Shown: piece after piece, positions 21,025 through 30,234 of the stretch
How the letters are laid out: each line of letters starts with the position of its first letter
Position numbering within the stretch: the first letter of the stretch is position 1
Virus record (IMG/VR): IMGVR_UViG_3300046318_000277
Location: 1 to 40,172 of that record
Strand: one strand, 5' to 3'
DNA: 40,172 nucleotides
Source of the DNA: a virus
The notes under the pieces: model-generated
The model's database searches: none
Seen by the model: only the letters and a program-made list of their open reading frames with translations
Told to the model about the DNA's origin: nothing
Made by a program: the position numbers and the translations under genes

Positions 21025-21501
21025 ATGCAAGATTTAACGGCAAATATAAAAGAGTTTACAATTACAGAAAATGGCAATGTGTTTAAGTTTTATGCTCCAA
21101 AACTTAAGGCATTTAAACAATTAGACGTTATGACTGATATAATAAGAATCATCGCTCGTGGAAGTGCTAGCAATAAAAAAGAAGTTGAACAAGTATTAAA
21201 CAATTTATTACAAACTGGTGTTAAAGTAGAAGGCGCAGATAAAAAAGAAGGCGCAGATAAAAATATCGAAGTGCCAGTTATTACGCTATTAATTGATGCT
21301 ATAAAAGGTGCACTAGCTAACTTAGATAGCGAAACCCTTGAGCTACTACTATCTAAATTAATGAATGGATTAACTATTGATATTGGCAACAATAAAGTAG
21401 TTCCAGCTACACATGAGTTGCTTGATGAAAAACTTGAGAGTTGGAAGTCTTTGGTTCAGTTGACAAGAGAATTAATAAGGCTGAATTTAGGTTTTTTGTA
21501 A
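21025..21501 (+). CDS. Tail assembly chaperone, zero-frame product
   Basis: 158 residues ending ...LNLGFL. It is mostly helical, starting from a beta segment (EFTITENGNVFKFYAPKLKAFKQLDV) typical of phage tail chaperones that bind the tape measure. An 18-bp tandem duplication gives EGADKK EGADKN near residue 73. The gene ends at a slippery T TTT TTG directly before its TAA, so a share of ribosomes should shift to the -1 frame. Position between tube and tape measure is diagnostic. Confidence 0.78.
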   Translation: MQDLTANIKEFTITENGNVFKFYAPKLKAFKQLDVMTDIIRIIARGSASNKKEVEQVLNNLLQTGVKVEGADKKEGADKNIEVPVITLLIDAIKGALANLDSETLELLLSKLMNGLTIDIGNNKVVPATHELLDEKLESWKSLVQLTRELIRLNLGFL

Positions 21502-21746
21502 CTCGGACGAGGATTGATATACCGCAAAAGTATATGGATACCTCTTTTTGTATTTCTCATAAAAATTTACTGCCTATTTTTGTAGCAGTTATAAATGCAA
21601 AATTAGCAACATTATACGAATTAAAAAACTATTATTATTATGAAGATATACTTGACTTATTTGAGTTAGTTCTAGTTAATAATTATAATGAAACGACTTA
21701 TAATGAAATTGAACAATTAAAAGCTGATGCAATTGCACAGAGGTAA
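21441..21746 (+). CDS. Tail assembly chaperone extension, -1 frame
   Basis: This frame is open from 21441, but the first 51 nt overlap the chaperone gene and the ATG at 21441 has no convincing ribosome site. The likely route to it is -1 frameshifting at 21492-21498, joining the 158-residue domain to VTRTRIDIPQKYMDTSF and about 80 more residues ending DAIAQR. This gives a fusion of about 240 residues, like lambda G/GT. The second domain contains YELKNYYYYEDILDLFELV, a compact helical pattern usual in such extensions. Confidence 0.75.
   Translation: MEVFGSVDKRINKAEFRFFVTRTRIDIPQKYMDTSFCISHKNLLPIFVAVINAKLATLYELKNYYYYEDILDLFELVLVNNYNETTYNEIEQLKADAIAQR
21492..21498 (+). other. Programmed -1 ribosomal frameshift site
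   Basis: The heptamer T TTT TTG sits exactly in zero-frame codon phase (GGT TTT TTG TAA). Slipping back one base continues GTA ACT CGG into the open -1 frame. A stop codon immediately downstream in the zero frame is typical. No clear downstream hairpin was examined in detail. Confidence 0.78.
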
Positions 21747-21752
21747 TTTATT

Positions 21753-23726
21753 GTGAACTTAGATACGTTTTTAATATCAATATTATTCAATGATGCTGAG
21801 ACAAAGCAATCTGCTGGCAAAATTAATACTATTGTTGACGGCATGGCTAAGTCAATAATTAAAACATTTACTGCGATAGCGTCTATTGACTTCTTAAAAG
21901 ATCAAGTTAAGCGAGTTACAGAACTAGCTACTCAACTTGACAATCTATCATATCAAACCAATATCAACCAACAAGACCTACAGGCTTGGGGCGAGGCTGT
22001 ACGTAGAAACGGCGGCTCTACAGCTTCATTCCAGCAATCAATTGGTAATCTTACGGGCAAAATACGTGAGATGCAGACATCGTTCGGAAGCGTTGGTCAA
22101 CTTGCGTTTGCACGTTTGGGTATAAACATTAAAGATACAAACGGACACGTTAAGAATGCTGTCACAGTTCTGAGTGAATTGGGTGATAAGTTCAAAACAT
22201 TACCAAAAGTATGGCAGTTAAAACTCGGTGAGCAACTCGGATTAGATACTGCGACAATTCGCCTATTAGCAAGCGGTAATGCGAATATTCAACAGCTTGT
22301 AGGTAACATGAAAAAGCTGGGAGATTTTAGCTCATTAAACACGCAAAAGACGCTCGAATATCGGAATGCAATGTATGACCTGCAAATGGTCTTTAATTCA
22401 GCAAGTAATATAATTGTAGGTACATTATTAACGCCACTTAAACAATTTACTGAGCTTTTAACTAAAGGTGTTCTATTCTTACGAGAAAACCCACAGTTAT
22501 TAGTAAGTGGATTAATTGCTATCTCTACTGTCATTACAGCAATGCTAATACCTGCATTTTTAAGTTTAGCTCGTGTATCCGCTCCATTTTTAGCTTTAAG
22601 TGCTGTAATCGTGGGTATTAGTTTAGTGGTACAGGATTTTATAGTGTGGATGCATGGCGGAGAGTCTGCATTCGGAGCATATTATCAAAAAATCGCTAAT
22701 TCTACAAAAGGAATCAGAGATTGGATTGTAGAACATAAAGAAGCGATAATAACGTTCGGCAAAGTAACGGCAGCCGTTCTGGGAAGCATTTGGGCAGCGG
22801 GTAAATTAATTGCAATATTTAGAGGTGTGGCTACAGCAATTGGTGTAGCACGTATTGCCATGGTTGCATTTATGACAAATCCTGTAGTTTTAGCAATTAC
22901 TGCGATTATAACAGCACTTACGCTATTAATTACAAACTGGGATAGTGTAACTAAATATATGCATGATTTCGGTGAGGAGGCTGATAAGGTATTTAATAAA
23001 ATATCAAATGGCGTAAAGAATGTAAAAGACGCAATCGGCAGCGGAGTAACTAAAACAAAAGAAACAATTAGCACTGGTGTAAGAAAAGCTTCAAGAGCTG
23101 TATCAACAGTATACGATAGTAGCAAGTCTGATGTTGTTAATATAATACATAAAACTGCACAAGCTCTTGGGTTTGATACGCAGAAAGCATTAGCAATAGC
23201 AAGTATAGAAAGCTCTTTAAACCCTAACGCTAGGAGCAATAGTAGCTCAGCGAGTGGGTTATTCCAATTAATTGATAGTACAGCTAAAGAAAGTGGAGTC
23301 AAAGATTTATCACAAAAGAATAATCCACTAATAAATGCGAGAGCTGGAATTGAGAATTTAAAAAAGACAGCGAAAGCATTACATGAATTTTTGGGAAGAG
23401 ACGCAACTGGTGGTGAGTTATATCTGGGTGAAATGCTTGGGATAAATGGAAGCAGAAATGTGCTACAGGCTAATCCGAATAGTCCATTAAATCAAATTAT
23501 GAGCCAAGGTGTACTACAAGCTAATCCGTCATTTAGAAATATGACAGCAGGACAATTAAGACAAAAGGCAGATGCGACATATAAACAGCACGCTGTCAGT
23601 GTGGGTAAAATAACTATAAATGCGCCCAACTCAAACTCAAAAGAAATAGCGCAAAATATAGCGGGTGAAATATCCAAGCATTTATCACACGTTGTAACTA
23701 ATGCAGACAGCGGGTATAAATTATGA
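21753..23726 (+). CDS. Tail tape measure protein with C-terminal lytic transglycosylase
   Basis: 657 residues, GTG start with AGAGG upstream. The N-terminal half is long, helical and QxN/G-rich (QQDLQAWGEAVRRNGGST is typical), followed by hydrophobic segments at about 250-300 and 355-400 that may insert in the membrane. From about 459 on there is an SLT domain: HKTAQALGFDTQKALAIASIESSLNPNARSNSS with catalytic Glu near 486, then ASGLFQLIDSTAKESG and a region ending GYLGEML-like. It sets tail length and degrades peptidoglycan at injection. The short length predicts a short tail. Confidence 0.9.
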   Translation: MNLDTFLISILFNDAETKQSAGKINTIVDGMAKSIIKTFTAIASIDFLKDQVKRVTELATQLDNLSYQTNINQQDLQAWGEAVRRNGGSTASFQQSIGNLTGKIREMQTSFGSVGQLAFARLGINIKDTNGHVKNAVTVLSELGDKFKTLPKVWQLKLGEQLGLDTATIRLLASGNANIQQLVGNMKKLGDFSSLNTQKTLEYRNAMYDLQMVFNSASNIIVGTLLTPLKQFTELLTKGVLFLRENPQLLVSGLIAISTVITAMLIPAFLSLARVSAPFLALSAVIVGISLVVQDFIVWMHGGESAFGAYYQKIANSTKGIRDWIVEHKEAIITFGKVTAAVLGSIWAAGKLIAIFRGVATAIGVARIAMVAFMTNPVVLAITAIITALTLLITNWDSVTKYMHDFGEEADKVFNKISNGVKNVKDAIGSGVTKTKETISTGVRKASRAVSTVYDSSKSDVVNIIHKTAQALGFDTQKALAIASIESSLNPNARSNSSSASGLFQLIDSTAKESGVKDLSQKNNPLINARAGIENLKKTAKALHEFLGRDATGGELYLGEMLGINGSRNVLQANPNSPLNQIMSQGVLQANPSFRNMTAGQLRQKADATYKQHAVSVGKITINAPNSNSKEIAQNIAGEISKHLSHVVTNADSGYKL

Positions 23727-24283
23727 TATACGATACACAGACTGGCGAGCTAATAGTTGCGTTTAACACGTATACTCACAATGCGCAAAAGAATCAAAAT
23801 AATGTAGCATATGAGGTATTAGAAAATGGCACGTTTAGCAGTGATAGTAAACAAAATACCCCGACTTATGTTACAATTACAGCTTTAAAATCAATACCTG
23901 CGAAAAACGCAAATCCATTTGTTAGCCCCACGGATGTTAAAGAAACATTGGATAAGTTAGCAAGCGGTGAAACTCTTGTTAATCTTATACTACAACCGCA
24001 ACAAAGATTGATAGATCAAGGTGGCGAGAGCTTCTGGTTTATGTGCGGAAACATATATAGAAACTATAGTCTTTACGATCTATCTTTCGAGCAAAGACCG
24101 GACAAGTTGCATTATGAGTTTAACATGATATTTCAAGAAATACGCATGACCGGTATTGAATTTGGAACAGCGCAAATTGTAGCTAATCCGAACAATACTG
24201 CCCCTGTGGAAGCTGGACAAGTTCAGCCTGTAAAAGAGCAGTCATTGCTGCGTAAAGGTTTTGGCGAGGTTGGGAGTAAGTAA
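23723..24283 (+). CDS. Dit-like baseplate protein
   Basis: 186 residues. VAFNTYTHNAQKNQNNVAYEVLENGTFSSDSKQNTPTYVTITALK and FEQRPDKLHYEFNMIFQEIRMTG are like the Dit-like N-terminal domain proteins of small myovirus baseplates. It overlaps the tape measure by 4 nt and begins the baseplate set. It would form the ring at the tube end to which hub and plug bind. Confidence 0.7.
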   Translation: MIYDTQTGELIVAFNTYTHNAQKNQNNVAYEVLENGTFSSDSKQNTPTYVTITALKSIPAKNANPFVSPTDVKETLDKLASGETLVNLILQPQQRLIDQGGESFWFMCGNIYRNYSLYDLSFEQRPDKLHYEFNMIFQEIRMTGIEFGTAQIVANPNNTAPVEAGQVQPVKEQSLLRKGFGEVGSK

Positions 24284-24594
24284 TGGCATTAAATATACCA
24301 ATTCTAGCAGTACCAAATCAAAATATAGTTGTTGTATTAAATAAACAGAATTGTATTATTAATTTGCTAACACGAGGTAATAGAGTATACTTTGATGTAT
24401 TATTAGATAATAACCCAATAATACTTGGGCGCCAATTAAGTATAACTGCCGTCTTACCGTATAAATACATTCAGAATATTTTTAATGGCAACTTTATCAT
24501 TTTAAATAATGATGGCAATTTAGATACTTTACCGGACTATAGGCTATTCGGTATAAGTCAATCGCTAATATATTATACAGAAGCGGATTTATAA
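24283..24594 (+). CDS. Baseplate plug-like protein (Pam3 gp18 type)
   Basis: 103 residues, beta-rich. VPNQNIVVVLNKQNCIINLLTRGNRVYFDVLLDNNPII and ILNNDGNLDTLPDYRLFG...LIYYTEADL match the small plug protein family of Pam3-like baseplates (DUF6983). Only 1 nt is shared with the gene before. Confidence 0.72.
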   Translation: MALNIPILAVPNQNIVVVLNKQNCIINLLTRGNRVYFDVLLDNNPIILGRQLSITAVLPYKYIQNIFNGNFIILNNDGNLDTLPDYRLFGISQSLIYYTEADL

Positions 24595-24595
24595 A

Positions 24596-25492
24596 ATGGC
24601 ATTTTTAAATAATCCGGAAAAATTAAAGGTTAGGCAATTAGAAGTTGAGATAACACTAGTAACTGGCACGTTTAATGGAAATAGCAACAAGAAAATAGTT
24701 AATTCGCTAACAGTAGATGCTACAATTAAAAAAACACTTAATAATAATTTCACTAACACTGCATCTATTGTAATATACGGCATGAGTAATACAGATATAG
24801 CAACACTAAGCACAACTGGTTATCAACCTTTAGTTTATGAGTCAAATAAGATAGATGTATTTGCACAATATGAGGGTGAAGCTAAATCCTTGGCATTTAG
24901 CGGTTTTATTGTAAAAGCATATGCTGACTATAGCAATCCGTCACGCCCCATGCACTTTGAGTGCCAAACTAGCTACCAAAATGCAATTGACGCAACAGCA
25001 CCAATTAATACAGCTGGCACTCAAGATGTAGCTCAGGTTTTTAATAATATTGCAACTAGTATCGGTTATAGCTTTGAAAATACCGGAGTTAGCGGAGTAT
25101 TGAATAATTGCATTTTGACTGGTAGTCCGATTGATCAACTAAAACAGCTCTCTAAGCAAACACAAACAAATTGTGTTGTAGATTTAAACAAAGTTAAAAT
25201 TGCACCGCAAGGACAAGCATTAAGTAATCAGATTTTAGATGTAAATAGCAGTAGCGGGTTGTTAGGCTTCCCAATACCAGACCAATGGGGAGTATTATTT
25301 AAAATGCGATATACGCCTCAATTACAAATTGGACAATACGTTAAACTAGAGACTAACACGTATATACCAAAATCTAATGGGCAATGGTTCGCGTATGATA
25401 TAGAAACTAGCTTAAATAATCGACATGAGAACTGGTTTAGCACTGTAAAAGGTAGTTACAATAGTTTACAAGGCTTAGACAATGGCGCTTAA
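24596..25492 (+). CDS. Baseplate hub protein
   Basis: 298 residues. LRQLEVEITLVTG-type start, ASIVIYGMSNTDIATLS, FAQYEGEAKSLAFSGFIVKAYADY, and a later GFPIPDQWGVLFKMRYTPQLQIGQYVKLET are the layout of phage hub proteins of the gp27/gpD type, in which two barrel-like domains form a trimeric cylinder that carries the spike. Its end overlaps the spike gene by 11 nt. The order plug, hub, spike fits. Confidence 0.75.
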   Translation: MAFLNNPEKLKVRQLEVEITLVTGTFNGNSNKKIVNSLTVDATIKKTLNNNFTNTASIVIYGMSNTDIATLSTTGYQPLVYESNKIDVFAQYEGEAKSLAFSGFIVKAYADYSNPSRPMHFECQTSYQNAIDATAPINTAGTQDVAQVFNNIATSIGYSFENTGVSGVLNNCILTGSPIDQLKQLSKQTQTNCVVDLNKVKIAPQGQALSNQILDVNSSSGLLGFPIPDQWGVLFKMRYTPQLQIGQYVKLETNTYIPKSNGQWFAYDIETSLNNRHENWFSTVKGSYNSLQGLDNGA

Positions 25493-26177
25493 TAGTTCAA
25501 GAAAAATAACTGATGATTTATCATTAACTGATGCGCTAGAGTTTTTTATGTTAAAAAAGATGTTAGGATTGCATACTTTGACATTAGCGGAAGTTTTAGA
25601 AGTAAATAGCGATAAATCAAGAATGACTGTACAATCACTAATAAATAATGTAGATAATAACGATCGATCAGCGCCTGCGCCACAAATTTATGATGTGCCC
25701 TGTGTGATGATGAGAGGTGGCAATGCCGGATTAATAACAGAGTATAAAAAAGATGATAAAGTGCTGATCGGGTATTGTGAGCGACAGATTGATGCAGTAA
25801 AAAGAACTGAAGCACGGCAGACTCCTGCACTGTTTCGCTCACACGCATTAGAAGATGCTATTATAATTGGTCATTGGTCTAACACATTGCCATCAATTTA
25901 TGTTAAAATAACTGATGATGAGGTAACTATTGAAGCCGTTGATAAGCCAATAACCATCGTAACCACTGGTAACACTATAGTTAAAGCAAATAATGCTACT
26001 ATCGAGGCTACGACTTTGGCTACGATTAAAGCCCCAAATATTAAACTAGATGGTATTGTTGAGGCAACATCATCAATGACAATTAGTAATAATCTAAGTG
26101 TTAGCGGGAAAGATTTTATAACTCATGTCCATAGTGGTGTTACATCTGGTGGCAGTAATACGGGCGCATTAGTTTAG
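25482..26177 (+). CDS. Central spike protein (Gp138 N-terminal domain) with HxH tip
   Basis: 231 residues. Residues ~30-150 are an OB fold of the Gp138_N type (LAEVLEVNSDKSRMTVQSLIN, YDVPCVMMRGG, DKVLIGYCERQID). A repetitive beta-helix follows (ITIVTTGNTIVKANNATIEATTLATIKAPNIKLDG). The C-terminal end has HVHSGVTSGGSNTG with H215 and H217, the HxH motif that binds an iron ion at the tip of phage spikes. It should be the membrane-piercing needle of the contractile tail. Confidence 0.85.
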   Translation: MALNSSRKITDDLSLTDALEFFMLKKMLGLHTLTLAEVLEVNSDKSRMTVQSLINNVDNNDRSAPAPQIYDVPCVMMRGGNAGLITEYKKDDKVLIGYCERQIDAVKRTEARQTPALFRSHALEDAIIIGHWSNTLPSIYVKITDDEVTIEAVDKPITIVTTGNTIVKANNATIEATTLATIKAPNIKLDGIVEATSSMTISNNLSVSGKDFITHVHSGVTSGGSNTGALV

Positions 26178-26195
26178 AGAGAATAACAGTATAAA

Positions 26196-26564
26196 ATGGC
26201 AATAAATCAACCCACCGTAGCACTTGATGAAAATGGAGACATTTACTTAGATCAAAACGGTAACATTGCAATGATAAACGGAGTTGCAGGTGTAGCGCAG
26301 ACGGTATCTACAGCATTAAGTTTATGGCTTGGTGAATATGATTTTAATACAACTATTGGAATGCCGTATAATGCAATTATGGGTGAAACATTAGACCAAT
26401 TATTGTTATATAGTTATGTTAAAGATGTTGTGAGTAATGTTGCATTTGTAACAAAAGTAACGAATATTGATTTTGTTCAAGATAGAGAAAAGCGGATAAC
26501 AACAATTACAGTTGAGTTTGATACGACTGATTCAAAAGGTACTATAGTTAATGCAACTATTTAA
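26196..26564 (+). CDS. Baseplate wedge protein (gp25/W-like)
   Basis: 122 residues. LDENGDIYLDQNGNIAMINGVAGVAQTVSTALSLWLGEYDFNTTIGMPY and later RITTITVEFDT are typical of gp25-like baseplate wedge proteins. Its end overlaps the baseplate J gene by 14 nt. It initiates sheath assembly at the baseplate in this class. Confidence 0.85.
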   Translation: MAINQPTVALDENGDIYLDQNGNIAMINGVAGVAQTVSTALSLWLGEYDFNTTIGMPYNAIMGETLDQLLLYSYVKDVVSNVAFVTKVTNIDFVQDREKRITTITVEFDTTDSKGTIVNATI

Positions 26565-27708
26565 CACGGGGATTATACCAATTACTGCAGAAGAAGCTCT
26601 TGCAGAAGCTACCGCAATATATAGAAATGCGCTAGGTAATGCGGTTAATACAGATCCAAGTAGCCCGACTGGACAAGAAATACAAGAAATAGCAAATGCA
26701 ATTATTGCTTATGATGCTAACATGATAAAAGTAATGTATACTCTAAATCCGAATGTTGCTACTGGTTTTGCATTAGATTCTATTATAGCAAACATAGGTA
26801 GTGAGAGAATACCTGCGACTTTTTCAACAGCAAGTTGTGTGTTAAATGGCTTGAGTGGTACAATTATACCGGCGGGTAGCTTGATTGAGTCAACAAATGG
26901 CGATCAATTCCAGACCGATGTGGCTGTAACAATTGGAATAAGTGGCACTATTACAGTTGCAGTTAGTGCAGTAATAGCGGGTGATATTTTAGTTACAGCA
27001 AATACTTTAACAACTATAGTAACAACTATAAACGGGTGGGATACTGTTAATAATCCGCTTCTGGGCACTATAGGGACAAAAGTACAAAACGATGTACAAG
27101 TTAGAAATAATAGAATCGATAGTTTAGCTTTTAGTTCTGCAAATAGCTTAGATAGCGTATTAGCTGGATGCGCGACATTATCGGGTGTTACAAGTTATTA
27201 TGTGACACAAAATATAACTACTAATATTGAAATTATCGATGGTGTAGCAATAAATCCGATAAGTATTTTAGCGGTACTAAGCGGCGGCAATGCATTGGAA
27301 ATAGCGGATATGTTATATAAACGTACAAGTATTGGCACAAGTGGCAATACAAGTCAAGTGGTTAATATTCCAAATACAGTACAAACACAAACAATGAACT
27401 GGCAAACTGCAGTTAATTATGACCTTAAACTAACTATAAAAGTTCAGGGAGGAGCTTCGTATCCGCTTGATCTTACAAATAAAATTGCAACTATAATGAA
27501 TGATCAATATAATTTTAATAGAATTGGGAGGCAAATATTAGCAAGTGAAATTTTAACATTATTAAATAATAATGGCATAACGCCTATTTTGGAAATAACA
27601 TTTGATATCGGGGCTATTGCAATAGATCAAACAAATTACACTATGAAAATTAGCGATAGTTTAGTTGTACCTTTTCTTGCTTCAAATGTTACAATAATAA
27701 CGGTTTAG
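26551..27708 (+). CDS. Baseplate J-like protein
   Basis: 385 residues. DPSSPTGQEIQEIANAIIAYD, LDSIIANIGSERIPATFSTASC, GTIIPAGSLIESTNGDQFQTD and GWDTVNNPLLGTIGTKVQNDVQVRNNRIDSLA follow the pattern of the Mu gp47/P2 J baseplate wedge family. It joins gp25 and the tail-fibre-carrying protein. The call is secure from sequence and order. Confidence 0.88.
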   Translation: MQLFNTGIIPITAEEALAEATAIYRNALGNAVNTDPSSPTGQEIQEIANAIIAYDANMIKVMYTLNPNVATGFALDSIIANIGSERIPATFSTASCVLNGLSGTIIPAGSLIESTNGDQFQTDVAVTIGISGTITVAVSAVIAGDILVTANTLTTIVTTINGWDTVNNPLLGTIGTKVQNDVQVRNNRIDSLAFSSANSLDSVLAGCATLSGVTSYYVTQNITTNIEIIDGVAINPISILAVLSGGNALEIADMLYKRTSIGTSGNTSQVVNIPNTVQTQTMNWQTAVNYDLKLTIKVQGGASYPLDLTNKIATIMNDQYNFNRIGRQILASEILTLLNNNGITPILEITFDIGAIAIDQTNYTMKISDSLVVPFLASNVTIITV

Positions 27709-27725
27709 GAAATATTAATATATAA

Positions 27726-28307
27726 ATGGCTATTTACACTCAATATGAAAACAGCAGTAGATTAAAAACGTTGATTTCTGGCATCACATCAGCACTAAGT
27801 TTCGACGATATGCAATTTGCTAGTAATTTTCTTAATATAATCACTTCTAATACTGATGGATTAGACAATTGGGGGATAATCCTCAATCAGTCAAGAGTAG
27901 TAAAATCTGGTGAAGCATACGATGGTGTATTTGGTTTTGATACTGGAGTTACTTCGGCGGATGATAAAGAATACCCTCAGAATTTTGACCATGGAAATTT
28001 TTATAATAGTATTTATGCGCCTGAAATCGGATTAACTGACGAACAGTATCGTAGTTTGTTATATTTACTTTATCGAAAGTATACAACAAATAACTCTTTG
28101 TTTAATTTAAATCAAATTATACAAAGCTACGAGAAAGTCGGCAGAGTTGTACCGAGAGGAGTACCTTTTGTTAAATCTGAAGCACCGTTAGAAATAACTT
28201 ATTACTTCCCGTATCAACTGGAAAATTACGAAATAGAGTTATTTTCAAATACAGAAACATTACCACGCTCAGCGGGGTATAAAGTAAACTTGATTTTAGG
28301 AATATAA
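27726..28307 (+). CDS. Baseplate protein, DUF2612 (gpI-like position)
   Basis: 193 residues. DNWGIILNQSRVV, GVFGFDTGVTSADDKEYPQNFDHGNFYN and LTDEQYRSLLYLLYRKYTTNNSLFNLNQII are typical of DUF2612 wedge proteins, which connect baseplate to fibres (the role of P2 gpI). It follows J and precedes the fibre genes. Confidence 0.82.
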   Translation: MAIYTQYENSSRLKTLISGITSALSFDDMQFASNFLNIITSNTDGLDNWGIILNQSRVVKSGEAYDGVFGFDTGVTSADDKEYPQNFDHGNFYNSIYAPEIGLTDEQYRSLLYLLYRKYTTNNSLFNLNQIIQSYEKVGRVVPRGVPFVKSEAPLEITYYFPYQLENYEIELFSNTETLPRSAGYKVNLILGI

Positions 28308-28311
28308 AAAA

Positions 28312-29295
28312 ATGACAATATTAAAACCAACAGCAATTATAAAGCCGTTTTGTACAGCTGGTGACAAAGTGCTACCATCGGTTGGCGCAGACTCGTTAAA
28401 AGCCAATCAACAAACTGGCTTCCCTGTGTCACAGAGTACAATACTACCCATTGGGGAAACAGTAAAGCGGCCTGAGATGAACGGTGTGTTTAACCTATAT
28501 TCGCAATTCATATTATGGCTAACATCGGGTGGACAATCAACATTCGAGCAGGCGGTCTCAGATGAAAATGGAGGGTATCCAATTAATGTAATCCTATTTG
28601 ATTTTGCATCTAAGAAATATGTTAGGAGTTTACACGATAATAATACAGCAAATTTTGTTGTAACGCCATCATTAATCAATGGTGTGGATTGGGAATTTTT
28701 CTTGTTAGCATCAGATAATACGTGGACTGGTGCTAATACATTTGAAGATAACCTTTTCTTTACTGGTACAGCTTTTGGCTCAGGTGTTCTGGGTGAAACT
28801 GGACTTCATTTGCGTTCAACTGTCGACACGGGGTTACGCATATTCTACGGAAATGGGTTTTTAGGGGGCGCTCCGATACGTGGATTTAACAGCACAAGTG
28901 AAGGATTCGGGTTAAACTTTCTAGGTGGCGGAAATGGTGTGTTTTATGAAAAAAATAACTCAGAGATAGCAACTTTAGCTGATATTGATGAAGTAAGATC
29001 CCTGCTGTTTGGGATTGATCAAACATGGCAAAATGTTACAGGAAGTCGTTCATTTGGTGTTCAATTTATAAATGCAACAGAAAAGCCGATTGCACTATCT
29101 GTATTATGCATACTGCCAAATTCGAGTTCAACAGCTCTACTGCTTATTGACGGAGCTGCAAGAGCCTTATTTGCAAACAATGGGGGGGCTGGAACACAAA
29201 TAACAGTTTTTTCAGTAATTGAACCCAATACAAGTTATGAGATAACCGGATCAAATGGCGCTGTACTTAATCTTTGGACAGAATTACGGGCTTAA
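28312..29295 (+). CDS. Tail fibre (first fibre gene, baseplate-proximal)
   Basis: 327 residues. The N terminus (CTAGDKVLPSVGADSLKANQQTGFPVSQSTILPIGE, then MNGVFNLYSQFILWLTSGGQSTFE) is the conserved baseplate-attachment region of many myovirus fibres. A TWTGANTFEDNLFF shaft motif follows, then a Gly-rich head (about 150-327). The variable C terminus likely contacts the receptor. Next comes a putative assembly protein. Confidence 0.78.
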   Translation: MTILKPTAIIKPFCTAGDKVLPSVGADSLKANQQTGFPVSQSTILPIGETVKRPEMNGVFNLYSQFILWLTSGGQSTFEQAVSDENGGYPINVILFDFASKKYVRSLHDNNTANFVVTPSLINGVDWEFFLLASDNTWTGANTFEDNLFFTGTAFGSGVLGETGLHLRSTVDTGLRIFYGNGFLGGAPIRGFNSTSEGFGLNFLGGGNGVFYEKNNSEIATLADIDEVRSLLFGIDQTWQNVTGSRSFGVQFINATEKPIALSVLCILPNSSSTALLLIDGAARALFANNGGAGTQITVFSVIEPNTSYEITGSNGAVLNLWTELRA

Positions 29296-29321
29296 AATAA
29301 AATTTAAAGGAAACAAATAAA

Positions 29322-29849
29322 ATGATAAACATGCGTACATTTAAAGATACAGCCGGCAAAGTCTGGGCTTACTCAGACAAAGATTTAATTAGCATCGGTA
29401 GAAAAAATTTACCTCAAAAGTTTCAAACAGATGAAAAAGGTGATTTAATTTATAATATTATTAAAAGCAACCAGAGCGTGCTAGATGAAAATAAAAAACG
29501 TGTTATGAAAGTAGTTGAGACAAAAACTGCAATCAAGATTGAACAAAAAGATGAAGACTGCACATCACGAGCTTTAGAAATTCTGACTCAAGAAGGCAAG
29601 ACTGAATTTTCATATACTGATGAAGAAATTGCGGCGGCTAAGTTTGAGCAAGACAAAAATATTTTAATCGGTCAAGCAGAAACTTTACTTAGCGCAAATG
29701 ATTATAGACAGCTTAAGGCACTTAGTGGCTTATATTCAGACGCAAAAAAGCAAGCGGTATTTGATTATGCAGAGAACTTACGTCTAGTTATTCGAGAAGC
29801 AAGAAAAGGGAATCTATTGCCTTTGCCAACTTTTGAGGATGCAAAATAA
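29322..29849 (+). CDS. Probable tail-fibre assembly protein
   Basis: 175 residues, soluble and helical in the second half. It starts with MRTFKDTAGKVWAYSDKD and ends with LRLVIREARKGNLLPLPTFEDAK. This layout resembles fibre assembly or chaperone-like proteins that follow fibre genes. The function is inferred from position and overall look. AAAGGAAACAAATAAA is the ribosome site. Confidence 0.55.
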   Translation: MINMRTFKDTAGKVWAYSDKDLISIGRKNLPQKFQTDEKGDLIYNIIKSNQSVLDENKKRVMKVVETKTAIKIEQKDEDCTSRALEILTQEGKTEFSYTDEEIAAAKFEQDKNILIGQAETLLSANDYRQLKALSGLYSDAKKQAVFDYAENLRLVIREARKGNLLPLPTFEDAK

Positions 29850-30223
29850 TGCGAGTTGCTAATTATTTAATTGATAAGGAGGGGGTATTAATTTACCCAA
29901 CTTCTCAACTTAATATTGAGAATGATGCAAAACACAATATTATTAATACTCAGATAACGCTAGTATTCTATTCTGGAATTGTTACAAATCCCGACGGTAG
30001 TATATCTGGCACAGGAGTAGTTACAACAGGATTAAGCGGTACAGTAAATGTACAAGCTAGAAGCGATATCGATGACCGCTGGTCTGATATAGATAACGGA
30101 AACCTTGATATTTCGACAAGTAATAGAGTGTATCCTGCGGGAGTGATACAGTCAGTTAATTTAATTACAAATGAAGTTGCTGGCTGCGAATACATCGGAG
30201 TTATTGTTGATACTAATTTATAG
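29849..30223 (+). CDS. Hypothetical virion protein in fibre cluster
   Basis: 124 residues with a beta-rich pattern and a repeated TGxVTTGLSGTVNV element. It is probably a small structural or decoration protein of the fibre region. It begins in the stop of the gene before and is not recognised as a family. Confidence 0.55.
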   Translation: MRVANYLIDKEGVLIYPTSQLNIENDAKHNIINTQITLVFYSGIVTNPDGSISGTGVVTTGLSGTVNVQARSDIDDRWSDIDNGNLDISTSNRVYPAGVIQSVNLITNEVAGCEYIGVIVDTNL

Positions 30224-30234
30224 AGAACAAAAAA

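Noticed and set aside
22685-23302. Long minus-strand open frames opposite structural genes (for example 205 codons here, 179 codons at 32292-32831, 141 codons at 14612-15037)
   Set aside because: They are antisense shadows of the tape measure, fibre and scaffold genes, lack ribosome sites and have low-complexity composition.
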